A stretch of DNA of 64,000 bases from Bordetella genomosp. 8. GTDB lineage: Bacteria > Pseudomonadota > Gammaproteobacteria > Burkholderiales > Burkholderiaceae_B. The notes beneath the pieces were generated by a model, which saw only the letters and a program-made list of their open reading frames with translations, searched no databases and was not told the origin of the DNA. The stretch covers positions 5,890,001 through 5,954,000 of the forward strand of contig NZ_CP021108.1 of NCBI RefSeq assembly GCF_002119685.1. The letters run 5' to 3'. Both the position numbers and the translations under genes were made by a program. Within the stretch, counting starts at the first letter, position 1, and every line of letters starts with the position of its first letter. This document shows positions 44,799-54,154 of this stretch, one piece after another.

Positions 44799-45782
44799 TC
44801 AGGCGGCAAGCGCTTGCTCCACAGCGGCGAGTACGGCTTCGCGCGAAGGTGGCGCGCCCCGGTCTCCCAAGCTCGCGGTATAAGCATCGCCGACCAGAGG
44901 GGTGCGAACGGGTGTCGATGCTCGGTAGATCCCGACGGTAGGTCGTCCCAGGGCCGCCGAAAGATGCGTAAGGCCGCTGTCCAGACCGACCATAAGGCGC
45001 GCACCCGCCAACAAGTGGGCCACCGAAGTAAGATCCATCCGAGGCACGACTTCAGCGCCTTCCACACCGGAAATCAATTGCGCGGCACGTTCAGTCTCCT
45101 GCGCGCTGCCCGCAAGCAAGCGAAGCTTGCAATCCGCGGAGCGCAGCACCTCGAACACCGCGCGCCAGTCTTCTTCAGGCCACAATTTGTCCGGACGGCT
45201 GGCGCTAGGCATGATGACTGCGTAATTGGACGAGCCTCCAACGGAAGCGCCATTGCGGTCACCCGCAAATTGCGCTTGCCGCGCCAGTTGCTGCAAACCG
45301 AAATCCGGCTTGCCTGTCGCTGTGTAGCCGAATGTCAGACCGGCCAGCGTCCTTTGCCGTATCACTGCCGGCTGCCAGAACTCGACTGTGTGGCGCACAT
45401 CGTAGAAGAGAGACGCCAGCGGCTCGCGTGCAGAACGCCAATCCAAGCCGTGCCGCACGCCACGTGCTTGCCTGACCAGCCATGCCGATTTGAGCAAGGC
45501 CTGCATGTCCAGCACGATGTCGTATCGTGTGTCGCGCAGGCGTTCGGCCAGCGCTTTGCGTTCCGCCCGCGCGGACGGCGACCACCACGCCTTGCGCCAA
45601 CGGCGGTGGGCCACTTTGATCACATTGCGGATGGCAGGATGCCATGCAGGGATTTCCGCGAACGATTCTTCAGCGATCCAGTCGATATGGACGTCCGGCA
45701 CATGCCGCGCAATATCGGACATCGCAGGCAACATATGCACCAAATCGCCCAGCGAAGATGTGCGGACAATAAGAACTTCCAC
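44799..45782 (-). CDS. waaC: LPS heptosyltransferase I
   Basis: 327 residues. GT9 family: MEVLIVRTSSLGDLVHMLPAMSDI at the N-terminus, MPSASRPDKLWPEEDW, and the ADP-heptose site GLDSGLTHLSAALGRPTVGIY. It adds the first heptose to Kdo. waaA starts 46 bp downstream. Confidence 0.94.
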   Translation of the reverse strand: MEVLIVRTSSLGDLVHMLPAMSDIARHVPDVHIDWIAEESFAEIPAWHPAIRNVIKVAHRRWRKAWWSPSARAERKALAERLRDTRYDIVLDMQALLKSAWLVRQARGVRHGLDWRSAREPLASLFYDVRHTVEFWQPAVIRQRTLAGLTFGYTATGKPDFGLQQLARQAQFAGDRNGASVGGSSNYAVIMPSASRPDKLWPEEDWRAVFEVLRSADCKLRLLAGSAQETERAAQLISGVEGAEVVPRMDLTSVAHLLAGARLMVGLDSGLTHLSAALGRPTVGIYRASTPVRTPLVGDAYTASLGDRGAPPSREAVLAAVEQALAA

Positions 45783-45890
45783 GGCGTGGACCCGAAGGAG
45801 ATGAAGGTCAGTATTTTAAGCGATGGGCCGGCACGCCAACAGCCGGATAACGGCCTGGAAGAGAACCGCACGCGACGCCGCGCCGGGCCT

Positions 45891-47042
45891 TCAGGCTGGC
45901 GCGTTACGGGCAAGCCGCCAGGGACGCCGGCCCAGAATGAGGTCTCTGCAAGGCTTCTCGATAAGCACGTGCACCAACCCGGCCAGTATCAGCGTGGATA
46001 TCCAGTAAAGCGCACCGCTGTATGGTAGGGCTACGATGGCTGGCCGTTGCTCGAACCATAGCAGCGTCGTGGCGTGGAACAGGTATAGCGCGAAACTGGA
46101 CTCGCCCAGGAACACGATCGGGCTCCAACGCAATGCCGCGGACATGGCCCCCTTGCCATAAGCGAACACGACGATGGCCAATGCGAATATCGGGGCGCTG
46201 CCGCTGTTGATCAATACGTACTGGACGACCTCCACCCAACCGGGCGGAACGAGGCTGGCCACGGGCAGGCGCGGCGTTTTGTGCAGGGAATATATGCAAG
46301 CGGCGACCGTTGCTACCTCCACGACAGTCCAGAATCCCGGGGATCTCCATAAGAAGCCGCGTATTCCGTCGATCCGGGCACGCGATGCTTCGAAGCACCG
46401 CCAAGCGACCATTCCCAAAACGAATTCCGTGAGTCTCGCCAAAGGATTCGTATACAGGACGCCCATCACACTGAAACTGGCCCGCCCGACGTCGGAGGAG
46501 ATGTGATAGCGCACCGCCAACCACATGAAGAACGCGGTGAGCCCAGCTGCGACGACAAGGGGAAAAATCCACGACCGACGCAACGAAATCATCGCGAAAG
46601 GGAAGGCCAGGTAAAAAAAGGCCTCGGTCGAAATGCTCCAGGCGACCCCGTTGAAGGTCAGGAACGATTCCCTGAAAGGCACCCAAGCCTGCACAAGCAA
46701 GGCGTTGCCCAAAAGCACATACACGATATCCATCGCGCTCATCCCGGCGGAATTCCATGTGCCTGCTATCAGCGGCAAGGCCAGGATGGCCGCGATATGC
46801 GTGGGCCATAGACGCGCAACGCGTGCCCGGTAGAACGAAACCAGTCGCTCCTCGACGTTGGGATAGTTATAGGCGAGGATGAATCCCGACAGGACGAAAA
46901 AGAACGACACCCCCTGCGCCAATGACAGGTTGAGGGCGAGGCCGAAAGAGCCAAAGGCCGCATGGCTATGACCCAAAACAATCATCGCCGCCGCAAAGAA
47001 ACGAAGCGAAGTTAGAGGTAGTAGTTTGTCACGCTGCGCCAC
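45891..47042 (-). CDS. OafA-type integral membrane acyltransferase
   Basis: 383 residues. Acyltransferase family 3: LTSLRFFAAAMIVLGHSHAAF near the N-terminus with the conserved R and H, about ten transmembrane helices, and GVAWSISTEAFFYLAFPF in the middle. It probably O-acetylates the LPS core or O-chain, in the membrane. No SGNH domain is attached. It is divergent from wzm across ~140 bp. Confidence 0.88.
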   Translation of the reverse strand: MAQRDKLLPLTSLRFFAAAMIVLGHSHAAFGSFGLALNLSLAQGVSFFFVLSGFILAYNYPNVEERLVSFYRARVARLWPTHIAAILALPLIAGTWNSAGMSAMDIVYVLLGNALLVQAWVPFRESFLTFNGVAWSISTEAFFYLAFPFAMISLRRSWIFPLVVAAGLTAFFMWLAVRYHISSDVGRASFSVMGVLYTNPLARLTEFVLGMVAWRCFEASRARIDGIRGFLWRSPGFWTVVEVATVAACIYSLHKTPRLPVASLVPPGWVEVVQYVLINSGSAPIFALAIVVFAYGKGAMSAALRWSPIVFLGESSFALYLFHATTLLWFEQRPAIVALPYSGALYWISTLILAGLVHVLIEKPCRDLILGRRPWRLARNAPA

Positions 47043-47183
47043 AACGAGTCGCCCGGCCGATTAAGACACCGCGCAGGATACCTTATCCGCTGAGCGCGCG
47101 GCGCGCTCCAGGACCGGGAGAGCGCCTATGTCATAATTCGCCAGCCCACCCGCAGGCCGGGTCGGATCGTTTCTGGACCGCAC

Positions 47184-48023
47184 ATGAACCCTCACGTAAC
47201 GCCGCCGGCTTCCCCGGCAGCCTTGCTGCTCAGCATTTCGAAGCACCGGCAATTGATCGGTCAGATGATTCGACGTGAGGTAGTCGGCAGGTATAAGGGC
47301 TCAGCCCTTGGACTTGGCTGGTCCTTTTTCAATCCATTGCTGATGCTGTCGGTGTACACGTTCGTATTCTCGATCGTGTTCAAGGCGCGCTGGGGTGTCT
47401 CTCATGCCGACGCGCCCGAGAGCAAGGCGATGTTTGCCGTGGTGCTCTTCATTGGGCTGATTGTCCACGCGCTGTTCGCCGAAATTCTGACACGCGCGCC
47501 GACTTTGATCACCGGCAATGTCAATTATGTCAAGAAAGTGGTATTTCCACTTGAAATCCTGCCAGTGGTGACCGCCGGCGCCGCACTATTTCACGCTGTG
47601 GTAAGCCTAGGCGTATGGCTGCTCGCTTATCTGATATTCGTGGGACCGCCTCACTGGACGTTGTTGTTTCTCCCCGTTATTTTCCTTCCTCTGATCATCC
47701 TGGCGCTCGGCTGCGCCTGGATTCTCGCGTCACTGGGCGTCTTCCTCAGGGATGTCAGCCAGACCATAGGAATACTGGTCACCGTCCTGATGTTCACGGC
47801 GCCGGTCTTCTACCCGGTAAGCAACCTGCCGCCGAAAATCCAGCCCTTGGTAATGCTCAATCCGCTGACCTTCATCATCACCGAGGCGCGAGACGTGGCG
47901 ATATGGGGAAACATGCCACGCTTCGACTGGCTGGGCATATATTTCCTTGTCTCTGTTTTGGTCGCTTCGGCCGGCTTCGCCTGGTTCCAGAAAACTCGCA
48001 AGGGCTTCGCCGATGTCCTCTGA
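47184..48023 (+). CDS. wzm: O-antigen ABC transporter permease
   Basis: 279 residues, six hydrophobic segments, ABC-2 family. IRREVVGRYKGSALGLGWSFFNPLLML is the typical cytoplasmic gate-helix region of polysaccharide exporters, and FTAPVFYPVSNLPPKIQ is the periplasmic re-entrant part. With Wzt it moves the finished undecaprenyl-diphosphate-linked O-chain across the inner membrane. The wzt start overlaps by 11 bp. Confidence 0.93.
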   Translation: MNPHVTPPASPAALLLSISKHRQLIGQMIRREVVGRYKGSALGLGWSFFNPLLMLSVYTFVFSIVFKARWGVSHADAPESKAMFAVVLFIGLIVHALFAEILTRAPTLITGNVNYVKKVVFPLEILPVVTAGAALFHAVVSLGVWLLAYLIFVGPPHWTLLFLPVIFLPLIILALGCAWILASLGVFLRDVSQTIGILVTVLMFTAPVFYPVSNLPPKIQPLVMLNPLTFIITEARDVAIWGNMPRFDWLGIYFLVSVLVASAGFAWFQKTRKGFADVL

Positions 48024-49338
48024 CACCGCCATCCGCGTATCGGGCTTGAGCAAGTGTTTTCACATTTACGAGAAGCCGCGGGATCGTCTGCTGCAGATGC
48101 TGGCTCGTGGTCGGCGCAAGTACTTCAGAGAATTCTGGGCGCTTCAGGACGTCAATTTCGAGGTTCTGCGTGGCGAATCGATCGGTATCGTGGGTCGCAA
48201 CGGCAGCGGAAAATCGACGTTATTGCAGCTCATTTGCGGAACGCTGACACCGACAACCGGCAACATCGAGACCTTTGGCCGCGTCGCGGCGCTGCTGGAG
48301 CTGGGTTCCGGCTTCAATCCGGAATTCACGGGGCGCGAGAACGTATATCTGAATGCGTCCGTACTCGGACTGTCGAAGGCCGAAATCGACGTCCGATTCG
48401 ATAGTATCGCGGGCTTTGCCGATATCGGCGAGTTCCTCGACCAGCCCGTAAAAACCTATTCGAGCGGCATGGCGGTCAGGTTGGCCTTCGCCGTGCAGGC
48501 CCAGGTGGACCCCGACATCCTGATCGTCGATGAAGCCCTCGCCGTCGGCGACGCGCGCTTCCAGGCGAAATGCTTCGAACGGCTCCGCCAACTGAAGGAG
48601 AACGGAACAAGTATCCTGCTGGTGACTCACTCCGGTGAGCAGGTCGTCACACATTGCACGCGCGCCATCCTGCTCGACACCCACAGGATCCGCATGATCG
48701 ACGCGCCGCGCGCCGTGATCAACCGGTACATGGATCTGCTGTTCGGCCGCGAACCGTCGGACGCAAATGACGGTGCCGCAGGCGAGGCGGCGGATCCGGA
48801 CGCACAAGCGCTCCCGACCGACGAGCCGGACGCGCACCCGCTGAGCGTGACCGAAGACGTCTTCGCGACGAAGCCGCATTACAACCCCCACGAATACCGC
48901 TGGGGCGACGGCGCCGCGACAATTCTGGATTTCCGCTTGACGGCGGACGGCCGGGAGTTTTCCCATGGCGTCAAAACCGGCGCCAGCATGCAGATCGACG
49001 TTGCCGTACGCTTCAACGCAACGGTGGCGGCGCCGATCTTCGGCTTCACGTTGAAAACCAAGGAAGGGGTTACCGTCGCCAGCACCAATACGTACGTCGG
49101 CAACGAACCAACCTTCCGGCTGCTCGGCGACAAGGGCACCGTGGCCTTTGTGCGTCTGCGGTTTGCCGCCCGGCTGACGGGTGGAGATTATTTCTTGTCG
49201 CTGGGTGTGGCTTCACGACAATCGGAGGACATCGTCCCACACGATCGTCGCTACGACTCGATCCATCTCGTCGTCGAGCCGACCGACACGTTCTATGGTT
49301 TGGCAGATCTATCGATAGATCTGGCCGCCAACCCTTGA
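48013..49338 (+). CDS. wzt: O-antigen ABC transporter ATPase with C-terminal carbohydrate-binding domain
   Basis: 441 residues from the ATG giving MSSDTAIRVSGLSKCF. Walker A GRNGSGKST (61-69), signature YSSGMAVRLAFAV, Walker B ILIVDEALAVGD. Residues ~285-435 form a Wzt C-terminal domain (FSHGVKTGASMQIDVAVRFN, GGDYFLSLGVAS). In E. coli O8/O9a this domain recognises the modified non-reducing end of the glycan, so its presence predicts a capped O-chain here. An acidic linker (~255-280) joins the two parts. Confidence 0.93.
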   Translation: MSSDTAIRVSGLSKCFHIYEKPRDRLLQMLARGRRKYFREFWALQDVNFEVLRGESIGIVGRNGSGKSTLLQLICGTLTPTTGNIETFGRVAALLELGSGFNPEFTGRENVYLNASVLGLSKAEIDVRFDSIAGFADIGEFLDQPVKTYSSGMAVRLAFAVQAQVDPDILIVDEALAVGDARFQAKCFERLRQLKENGTSILLVTHSGEQVVTHCTRAILLDTHRIRMIDAPRAVINRYMDLLFGREPSDANDGAAGEAADPDAQALPTDEPDAHPLSVTEDVFATKPHYNPHEYRWGDGAATILDFRLTADGREFSHGVKTGASMQIDVAVRFNATVAAPIFGFTLKTKEGVTVASTNTYVGNEPTFRLLGDKGTVAFVRLRFAARLTGGDYFLSLGVASRQSEDIVPHDRRYDSIHLVVEPTDTFYGLADLSIDLAANP

Positions 49339-49346
49339 TTGGAACC

Positions 49347-49366
49347 ACGACCGCGCTCGCGGTCGT
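49347..49366. terminator. Hairpin between convergent wzt and GT4 genes
   Basis: Perfect 8-bp stem ACGACCGC/GCGGTCGT (49347-49354 with 49359-49366) with loop GCTC. It fills the 28-bp gap between the two stop codons and could act on both strands; there is no T-run. Confidence 0.5.
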
Positions 49367-50707
49367 TCAATGCCGGATGACCGTTCGGTAAACCGCTTCG
49401 GTATCCCGCACCATATCGGCTACGGTGCGGGGAAAGGCAGTGTTGCCCGTCATGAACTCCAACAGACCATCCTCGGACACGAACCGGTTCATCTTGCGCG
49501 TCAAATCGTCGCAGGACCCACGCTCGAAAAACAGGCCGGTCTCCCCTTCGTTGACCATTTCCGTCATGCCCTCCACGTCGGAGACGATAACCGGCGTACC
49601 GGTAGCCAGGGCGTCCAACAGGACCAGCGGGCTGTTCTCGTACCAGCGAGACGGGATCACGATGACATCGACGTTGGACAACACCCTGGCCATTTCCGAT
49701 TTAGGGAAAGTCCCGTGATAACGAACCCGTTCCCCGAATGAAGTCGACAACCGGTCGAAGTATGCGATGTCCTGGTCTCGCGGTCCATAAATGTCCAGGG
49801 TCGCGCTGCCTTTCGGCAATCTAGCGAATGCGTCCACCAACAAGTCGGTGCCTTTGTGCGGCGCTATCTGCCCGATGTAGCCAAATCGGACCACACCTTC
49901 CGGACGCAACGATTTACCCAGCGCACGGTCGATGTCTGTGCCAAACCATACCGAATACATCGGAAGGCGGAATCCGTTTCGCTTGTACGCATTCTGCAGA
50001 AAGCTGGTCGGCGTGATGACCGCGCTGTACTGGTCATACAGGCTCAGTAACGTCTGGGGCCGCACGCGAAGATCACGGATCACACGCGCGAAATGCGACC
50101 CCCTCACCGGGGGTATATGCCTCAACCGGACCGCCAGCGCGGCTGCCCTCTCTGCCCATTCATCATTGGCGAAAATACGATATTGTGCCGGTGCCCCGCC
50201 TTGCTCCGCCACCGCCTTGCCATAGCAGGCGACGCAGTTGGACCGCGTTGCATTGGGGCCAGCGCACAACTCGCCGGCTGCATTTTCAAGCTTGTTGTTG
50301 AAGCAGATTCCGAAAAAATCGGTAAAAGTCGCGACCGTCTTGATGCCCATTTCATTCACCACCTGCAGGAGCGTGGCCGTATGGTTTATCAAGTGCGTCA
50401 CATGCACGAGGTCAGGCTGCTCCTGCCTCAGTATCTGGCGATACACATCGGCGACCGCGGGTTGGTAATAGGTATCTTGCACCCGGATATTCGGCAGATG
50501 ATTTTTGTCAACGGCGATGACGGGAACACCCTGGTGTTCATACCGTTGGATCAGCTCATCGCCACCCGGCTCCCCCGGAAATATGGCGGTGATCACCACC
50601 GGCTGATGGCCCAGCTGCTGCAGATGTTGCGCCAGATTGAGCGTGTACGTTTCAGTGCCGTAAAAATGGCGCGGAAAAAAACAATGGACGAAGAGCGCTA
50701 TTTTCAT
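49367..50707 (-). CDS. GT4-family glycosyltransferase
   Basis: 446 residues. GT-B fold: N-terminal IALFVHCFFPRHFYGTETYTLNLAQHL and C-terminal RFGYIGQIAPHKGTDLLVDAF, IPSRWYENSPLVLLDALATGTPVIVSDVEGMTEMV, the usual nucleotide-sugar binding E-x7-E region. Cytosolic, acting on the growing O-chain. A cysteine-containing middle segment (residues ~150-175) is seen in some O-antigen GT4 enzymes. It overlaps the 1125-residue protein gene by 4 bp, so both are translated together. Confidence 0.88.
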   Translation of the reverse strand: MKIALFVHCFFPRHFYGTETYTLNLAQHLQQLGHQPVVITAIFPGEPGGDELIQRYEHQGVPVIAVDKNHLPNIRVQDTYYQPAVADVYRQILRQEQPDLVHVTHLINHTATLLQVVNEMGIKTVATFTDFFGICFNNKLENAAGELCAGPNATRSNCVACYGKAVAEQGGAPAQYRIFANDEWAERAAALAVRLRHIPPVRGSHFARVIRDLRVRPQTLLSLYDQYSAVITPTSFLQNAYKRNGFRLPMYSVWFGTDIDRALGKSLRPEGVVRFGYIGQIAPHKGTDLLVDAFARLPKGSATLDIYGPRDQDIAYFDRLSTSFGERVRYHGTFPKSEMARVLSNVDVIVIPSRWYENSPLVLLDALATGTPVIVSDVEGMTEMVNEGETGLFFERGSCDDLTRKMNRFVSEDGLLEFMTGNTAFPRTVADMVRDTEAVYRTVIRH

Positions 50708-53700
50708 TGGATGACCAATTCGCCAGCCTTGGTCACGGCTGTGGCAAAAACTTCCTTATACAGATCATGGTAGGCGCCTATCATGGCTTCCAGGGCGAAG
50801 AATTGCTGCGCGCGGGCCTGATGCGCCATGGCGAGATCACGCCTGGCGCTCCTGTTGTCCAGAAGTCCGCTGACGACGCGCGCAAGGGCGCCTGCGTCGC
50901 CGGCCGGCGCGACATAACGGTCGTCGTTGATGATTTCAGGAATGGCGCCGACGTCATACCCGACGACCGGAACGCGCATATTCATGGCGAACGGGCTCAC
51001 TTGCCCGAAGCTTTCCTTCCAGACTGGCGCTACGAACACCGCCATGCGCCGATATAGGTTCGGCAATTCTTCATAGGCCACATAACCCGTGAACTCAAAC
51101 TGGCTGGCCACACCGGCGCTTTCCACAGCCTGCCGATACGGCTCCAGCAGCGACCCACCACCCACGATCAGCACGCGCGCGGCCGGATTCTGTTTCGCCA
51201 CAGCGATGAAAGGCTCGATTGAAGCCTCGTTCAGCTTATCGCGCTCCAGCCGATACACCATTCCAACACAGTTGCCCGCCGGCTGTTCGCCCGCCTTCAA
51301 GGAAAAATGCGAGAAATTGGACCCGGGATAAATCACCCTGGCCGGCGCGCCGGGTACGCCGAAAGTATCCTGAACATAACGGCTTACGTAGACATAGTGC
51401 AGCACGGCGGCCGACACGAAAGGTTCCACTGGCGTATTGACGTTCTCGATCACACCTATGCCAAGGCTTTCCGCTGCGGCGAACGCTTGAGCGTACCAGG
51501 GCTCATCCACGTCCCCCCAGTAGTGGACATGGATCAGGTCGGGACGATGTTCGCGCAAGTAAGCGATAAAGGGCTCGACCGAATCCCGGCTGCGGATCTC
51601 GTGGACAGGGATACCGACATAGGCAGGCGGGTCCGGCAGGAAACTGGTCAGTACCGACTGTTCGTACCGATGGCCGAGCCGCTCATAAAGGTCGACCACC
51701 AATTGGGACGATCCTCCGGTCATGAAGTTCGCCAACACGTGCAATATCCGAGGCCGCCGCGCTAGCGGCGGCTTTTCCTGGCGCACGATGTAGGCGGATC
51801 GCTTGGTACCGGGGCCATCGTCGACGGGCTTGTGAGGCAGTTGTGGCACAGCTTCGGACTCGGCAGGCGCTAACATGCGTTTCAGTTGCGCGGTCAACGG
51901 CCTCAAGCGCCAGCGCAGCGAACGCGGCGTCAACATTGCCATGCCCAGATAACAGGATTTGGCGAACTCGCGCATACCAAAAGGCCGTGCGCCCAGTGTC
52001 CTGTACAGCCGCTGCCACTTCGTCTGCTCGATCGCCGCGAGTTGCGCTCGCAGCGCTGCCAGTTCCGCCTCATGAACATCGACGCCACGCGACTGCAGAT
52101 TGGCCAACATTTCCTTCGAGGTATTGAATCGCGCCTCCCACAAGGCGTTCAATGCCGCGATTTCCGTATCCTTATGCTTCAAGGCCTCTTGCAGTGGCAA
52201 CGTTTCTTCACGGATAGCCTGAGACTGCCGGGCAAAGGACTGCTCCTGTTCCTGGATATGTTGGTTCAAACGCCGGACCTCGGCCGTCAGGGCTTCGAGT
52301 TCGCTCCCTTTGTTCTTGATGAACAGGTCCAATCGCTTGATTTCAGTGGCCTGTTCACCCAGCGCCTTTATCTTCAATGCCAGCTCTTCGTTGAGCCTGG
52401 GCATTTCCTCCAGCGGGTTGCGCACCACACGCAATCCAGCGGTCAGTACGTCCGACGCCAGCGCGGTGGGTCTTCCCGACACCAACTGCTGCAGCTGCGC
52501 CTCCGTACGACCGTAACCCAGCAATGTCGCGTTATCGAACGCATGACCGAGCCGAGCCAGTACGCTGGCAAAAACTTTGCTAAACGAGAGTGGCGTATCG
52601 GTGGCTGGAGGTGCAACGCTACGGATTTCCCACAAGGAGCAATAGACTGCCCTAAACAGCAAATAACCGAATTCGATGGTCTCGCCGTAGCGCCATTCCA
52701 GATCGATGAACCGTGGCTTGCCGTTTTCGAAAATCAGGTTGCGCGGTATTGCATCGACCAAGGCGCCTTCCACGCGCTGAGAGAGGGCCAAGCCTTCCGG
52801 CTCACCCAACGCATGGACGGAGCACAGCGCATCCAACCAACCAGAAAACCAATCGAGCAACTCGTTCTCAGACCAGCCCGGCCGGGAAACGATGAGACTC
52901 AGCCGATGTTGCCAGTGGTCACCGCTGATGAAACGCTGCGGAGGCACGTCAAGCGGCTGCAAGCCGGATGCCACTACGGGCGCTTCCGGAAAAAGCCGAC
53001 GGTTCACTACCTGGAGTTCGCCATGCTCCGCCCCAGCACGGATTTCCACTTCCTTGGCAAATTCGGGCAAGCGATCGACGGAATAATGGTATGCCTTTCC
53101 GGGTAATTCGAAAGGTGGCCTGACGCCCTGCGCCGCGACGACGAGAAACGAATTGGCAAGGTCGTGAGCGAGGCCATTGCGATATATGGGCCCCCACGTG
53201 CGCTCCAGTGAAAAGACCTCGTAGTAAGGGCGTTGCGGGTCTCCCGCGGACGCCCCTGCAATCATGGCACTGAAATCACCGGGCAGCCGGCCCGCCAGGG
53301 CATCCTCGCCGAGCAACGATACAGGCAGCTTGTAATCGGGAAAAGGGTACCACCACTCATGGCTGGCATAGCCAGCCGAGTCGAGGTGTTCCGCAAGCTC
53401 GAGGCGGCCGAAAGTGGCCACGCCATCCGCGCTGTAGCGGTCTTCGATACCGAACATCGCCGCCCCGGTATGGTCTTCGGCCGCGCCCGCGAAATACTTG
53501 AGCCCAAGACGGTTTTCGATAGCGAGAAACAGCACGCCATCCGGCGACAGTTGCTGCCGGCACGCGCGCAGCAGGGCCTGCGTGCCATCGGGCCCGAGAA
53601 ACTTGCGGGCGTATTCCAGCACGCCGATAAGCATGACCGCATCGAAGGTACCCAATCGATCGATGACCTGGCTCGTAGCGTGGATGATGTCGACGTTCGG

Positions 53701-54081
53701 CAAATCCCGCGTACGTTCGCGTGCAATGGCGGCGCGCACCGGGCTACCTTCCACTGCGACGATCTGCGCGCCCGCCTCGCCCAGAAAACGCGTAATCGCG
53801 CCGCAGCCGCAACCGATCTCCAACACCCGTCGACCCTTGAGCCAGCCGCGAAAGGGGCGGACGATATTGCCGCGACGGGGGCTGAGATGGTAGAGCGACG
53901 GCCAGTCCTTGACCTTGGACGCCAATTCACGCGAAGTCGTGCTGACATCGCTTGAACCACGCAGCGTCTCCATCATATAGCGCTCTTGTTCTTCGCCGTC
54001 CGAATAATCGAAAGGACGCGCCGCCGGATCGCGCCAGACCCGGGCAGCTTCATCGAAAACGAAATGTTGGGAGAAATCCAT
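50704..54081 (-). CDS. Large multidomain protein: methyltransferase, kinase-like region, coiled coil, GT4 glycosyltransferase
   Basis: 1125 residues in one frame. Residues ~70-260 are a class I methyltransferase (RVLEIGCGCGAITRFL at 85-100). Residues ~330-520 have a kinase-like pattern, D443...N448...D460 (LVDAIPRN, RFIDLEW), reminiscent of phosphotransferase catalytic loops. Residues ~556-690 are a coiled coil. Residues ~775-1110 are a GT4 domain (ILHVLANFMTGGSSQLVVDLY, GMVYRLERDKL, PVWKESFGQVSPFAM). The order MT-kinase-coiled coil matches the WbdD chain terminator of E. coli O8/O9a; the GT4 addition is unusual. It probably extends and caps the O-chain and sets its length. Domain calls for the ends are firm, the kinase call is tentative. 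Confidence 0.82.
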   Translation of the reverse strand: MDFSQHFVFDEAARVWRDPAARPFDYSDGEEQERYMMETLRGSSDVSTTSRELASKVKDWPSLYHLSPRRGNIVRPFRGWLKGRRVLEIGCGCGAITRFLGEAGAQIVAVEGSPVRAAIARERTRDLPNVDIIHATSQVIDRLGTFDAVMLIGVLEYARKFLGPDGTQALLRACRQQLSPDGVLFLAIENRLGLKYFAGAAEDHTGAAMFGIEDRYSADGVATFGRLELAEHLDSAGYASHEWWYPFPDYKLPVSLLGEDALAGRLPGDFSAMIAGASAGDPQRPYYEVFSLERTWGPIYRNGLAHDLANSFLVVAAQGVRPPFELPGKAYHYSVDRLPEFAKEVEIRAGAEHGELQVVNRRLFPEAPVVASGLQPLDVPPQRFISGDHWQHRLSLIVSRPGWSENELLDWFSGWLDALCSVHALGEPEGLALSQRVEGALVDAIPRNLIFENGKPRFIDLEWRYGETIEFGYLLFRAVYCSLWEIRSVAPPATDTPLSFSKVFASVLARLGHAFDNATLLGYGRTEAQLQQLVSGRPTALASDVLTAGLRVVRNPLEEMPRLNEELALKIKALGEQATEIKRLDLFIKNKGSELEALTAEVRRLNQHIQEQEQSFARQSQAIREETLPLQEALKHKDTEIAALNALWEARFNTSKEMLANLQSRGVDVHEAELAALRAQLAAIEQTKWQRLYRTLGARPFGMREFAKSCYLGMAMLTPRSLRWRLRPLTAQLKRMLAPAESEAVPQLPHKPVDDGPGTKRSAYIVRQEKPPLARRPRILHVLANFMTGGSSQLVVDLYERLGHRYEQSVLTSFLPDPPAYVGIPVHEIRSRDSVEPFIAYLREHRPDLIHVHYWGDVDEPWYAQAFAAAESLGIGVIENVNTPVEPFVSAAVLHYVYVSRYVQDTFGVPGAPARVIYPGSNFSHFSLKAGEQPAGNCVGMVYRLERDKLNEASIEPFIAVAKQNPAARVLIVGGGSLLEPYRQAVESAGVASQFEFTGYVAYEELPNLYRRMAVFVAPVWKESFGQVSPFAMNMRVPVVGYDVGAIPEIINDDRYVAPAGDAGALARVVSGLLDNRSARRDLAMAHQARAQQFFALEAMIGAYHDLYKEVFATAVTKAGELVIQ

Positions 54082-54154
54082 GTCGACTATTTAAATCCGG
54101 GTTACGAGCAATATCCAGGCAGGATGGCTTGCCTGGGGGAAGGAAACTGCCGAG

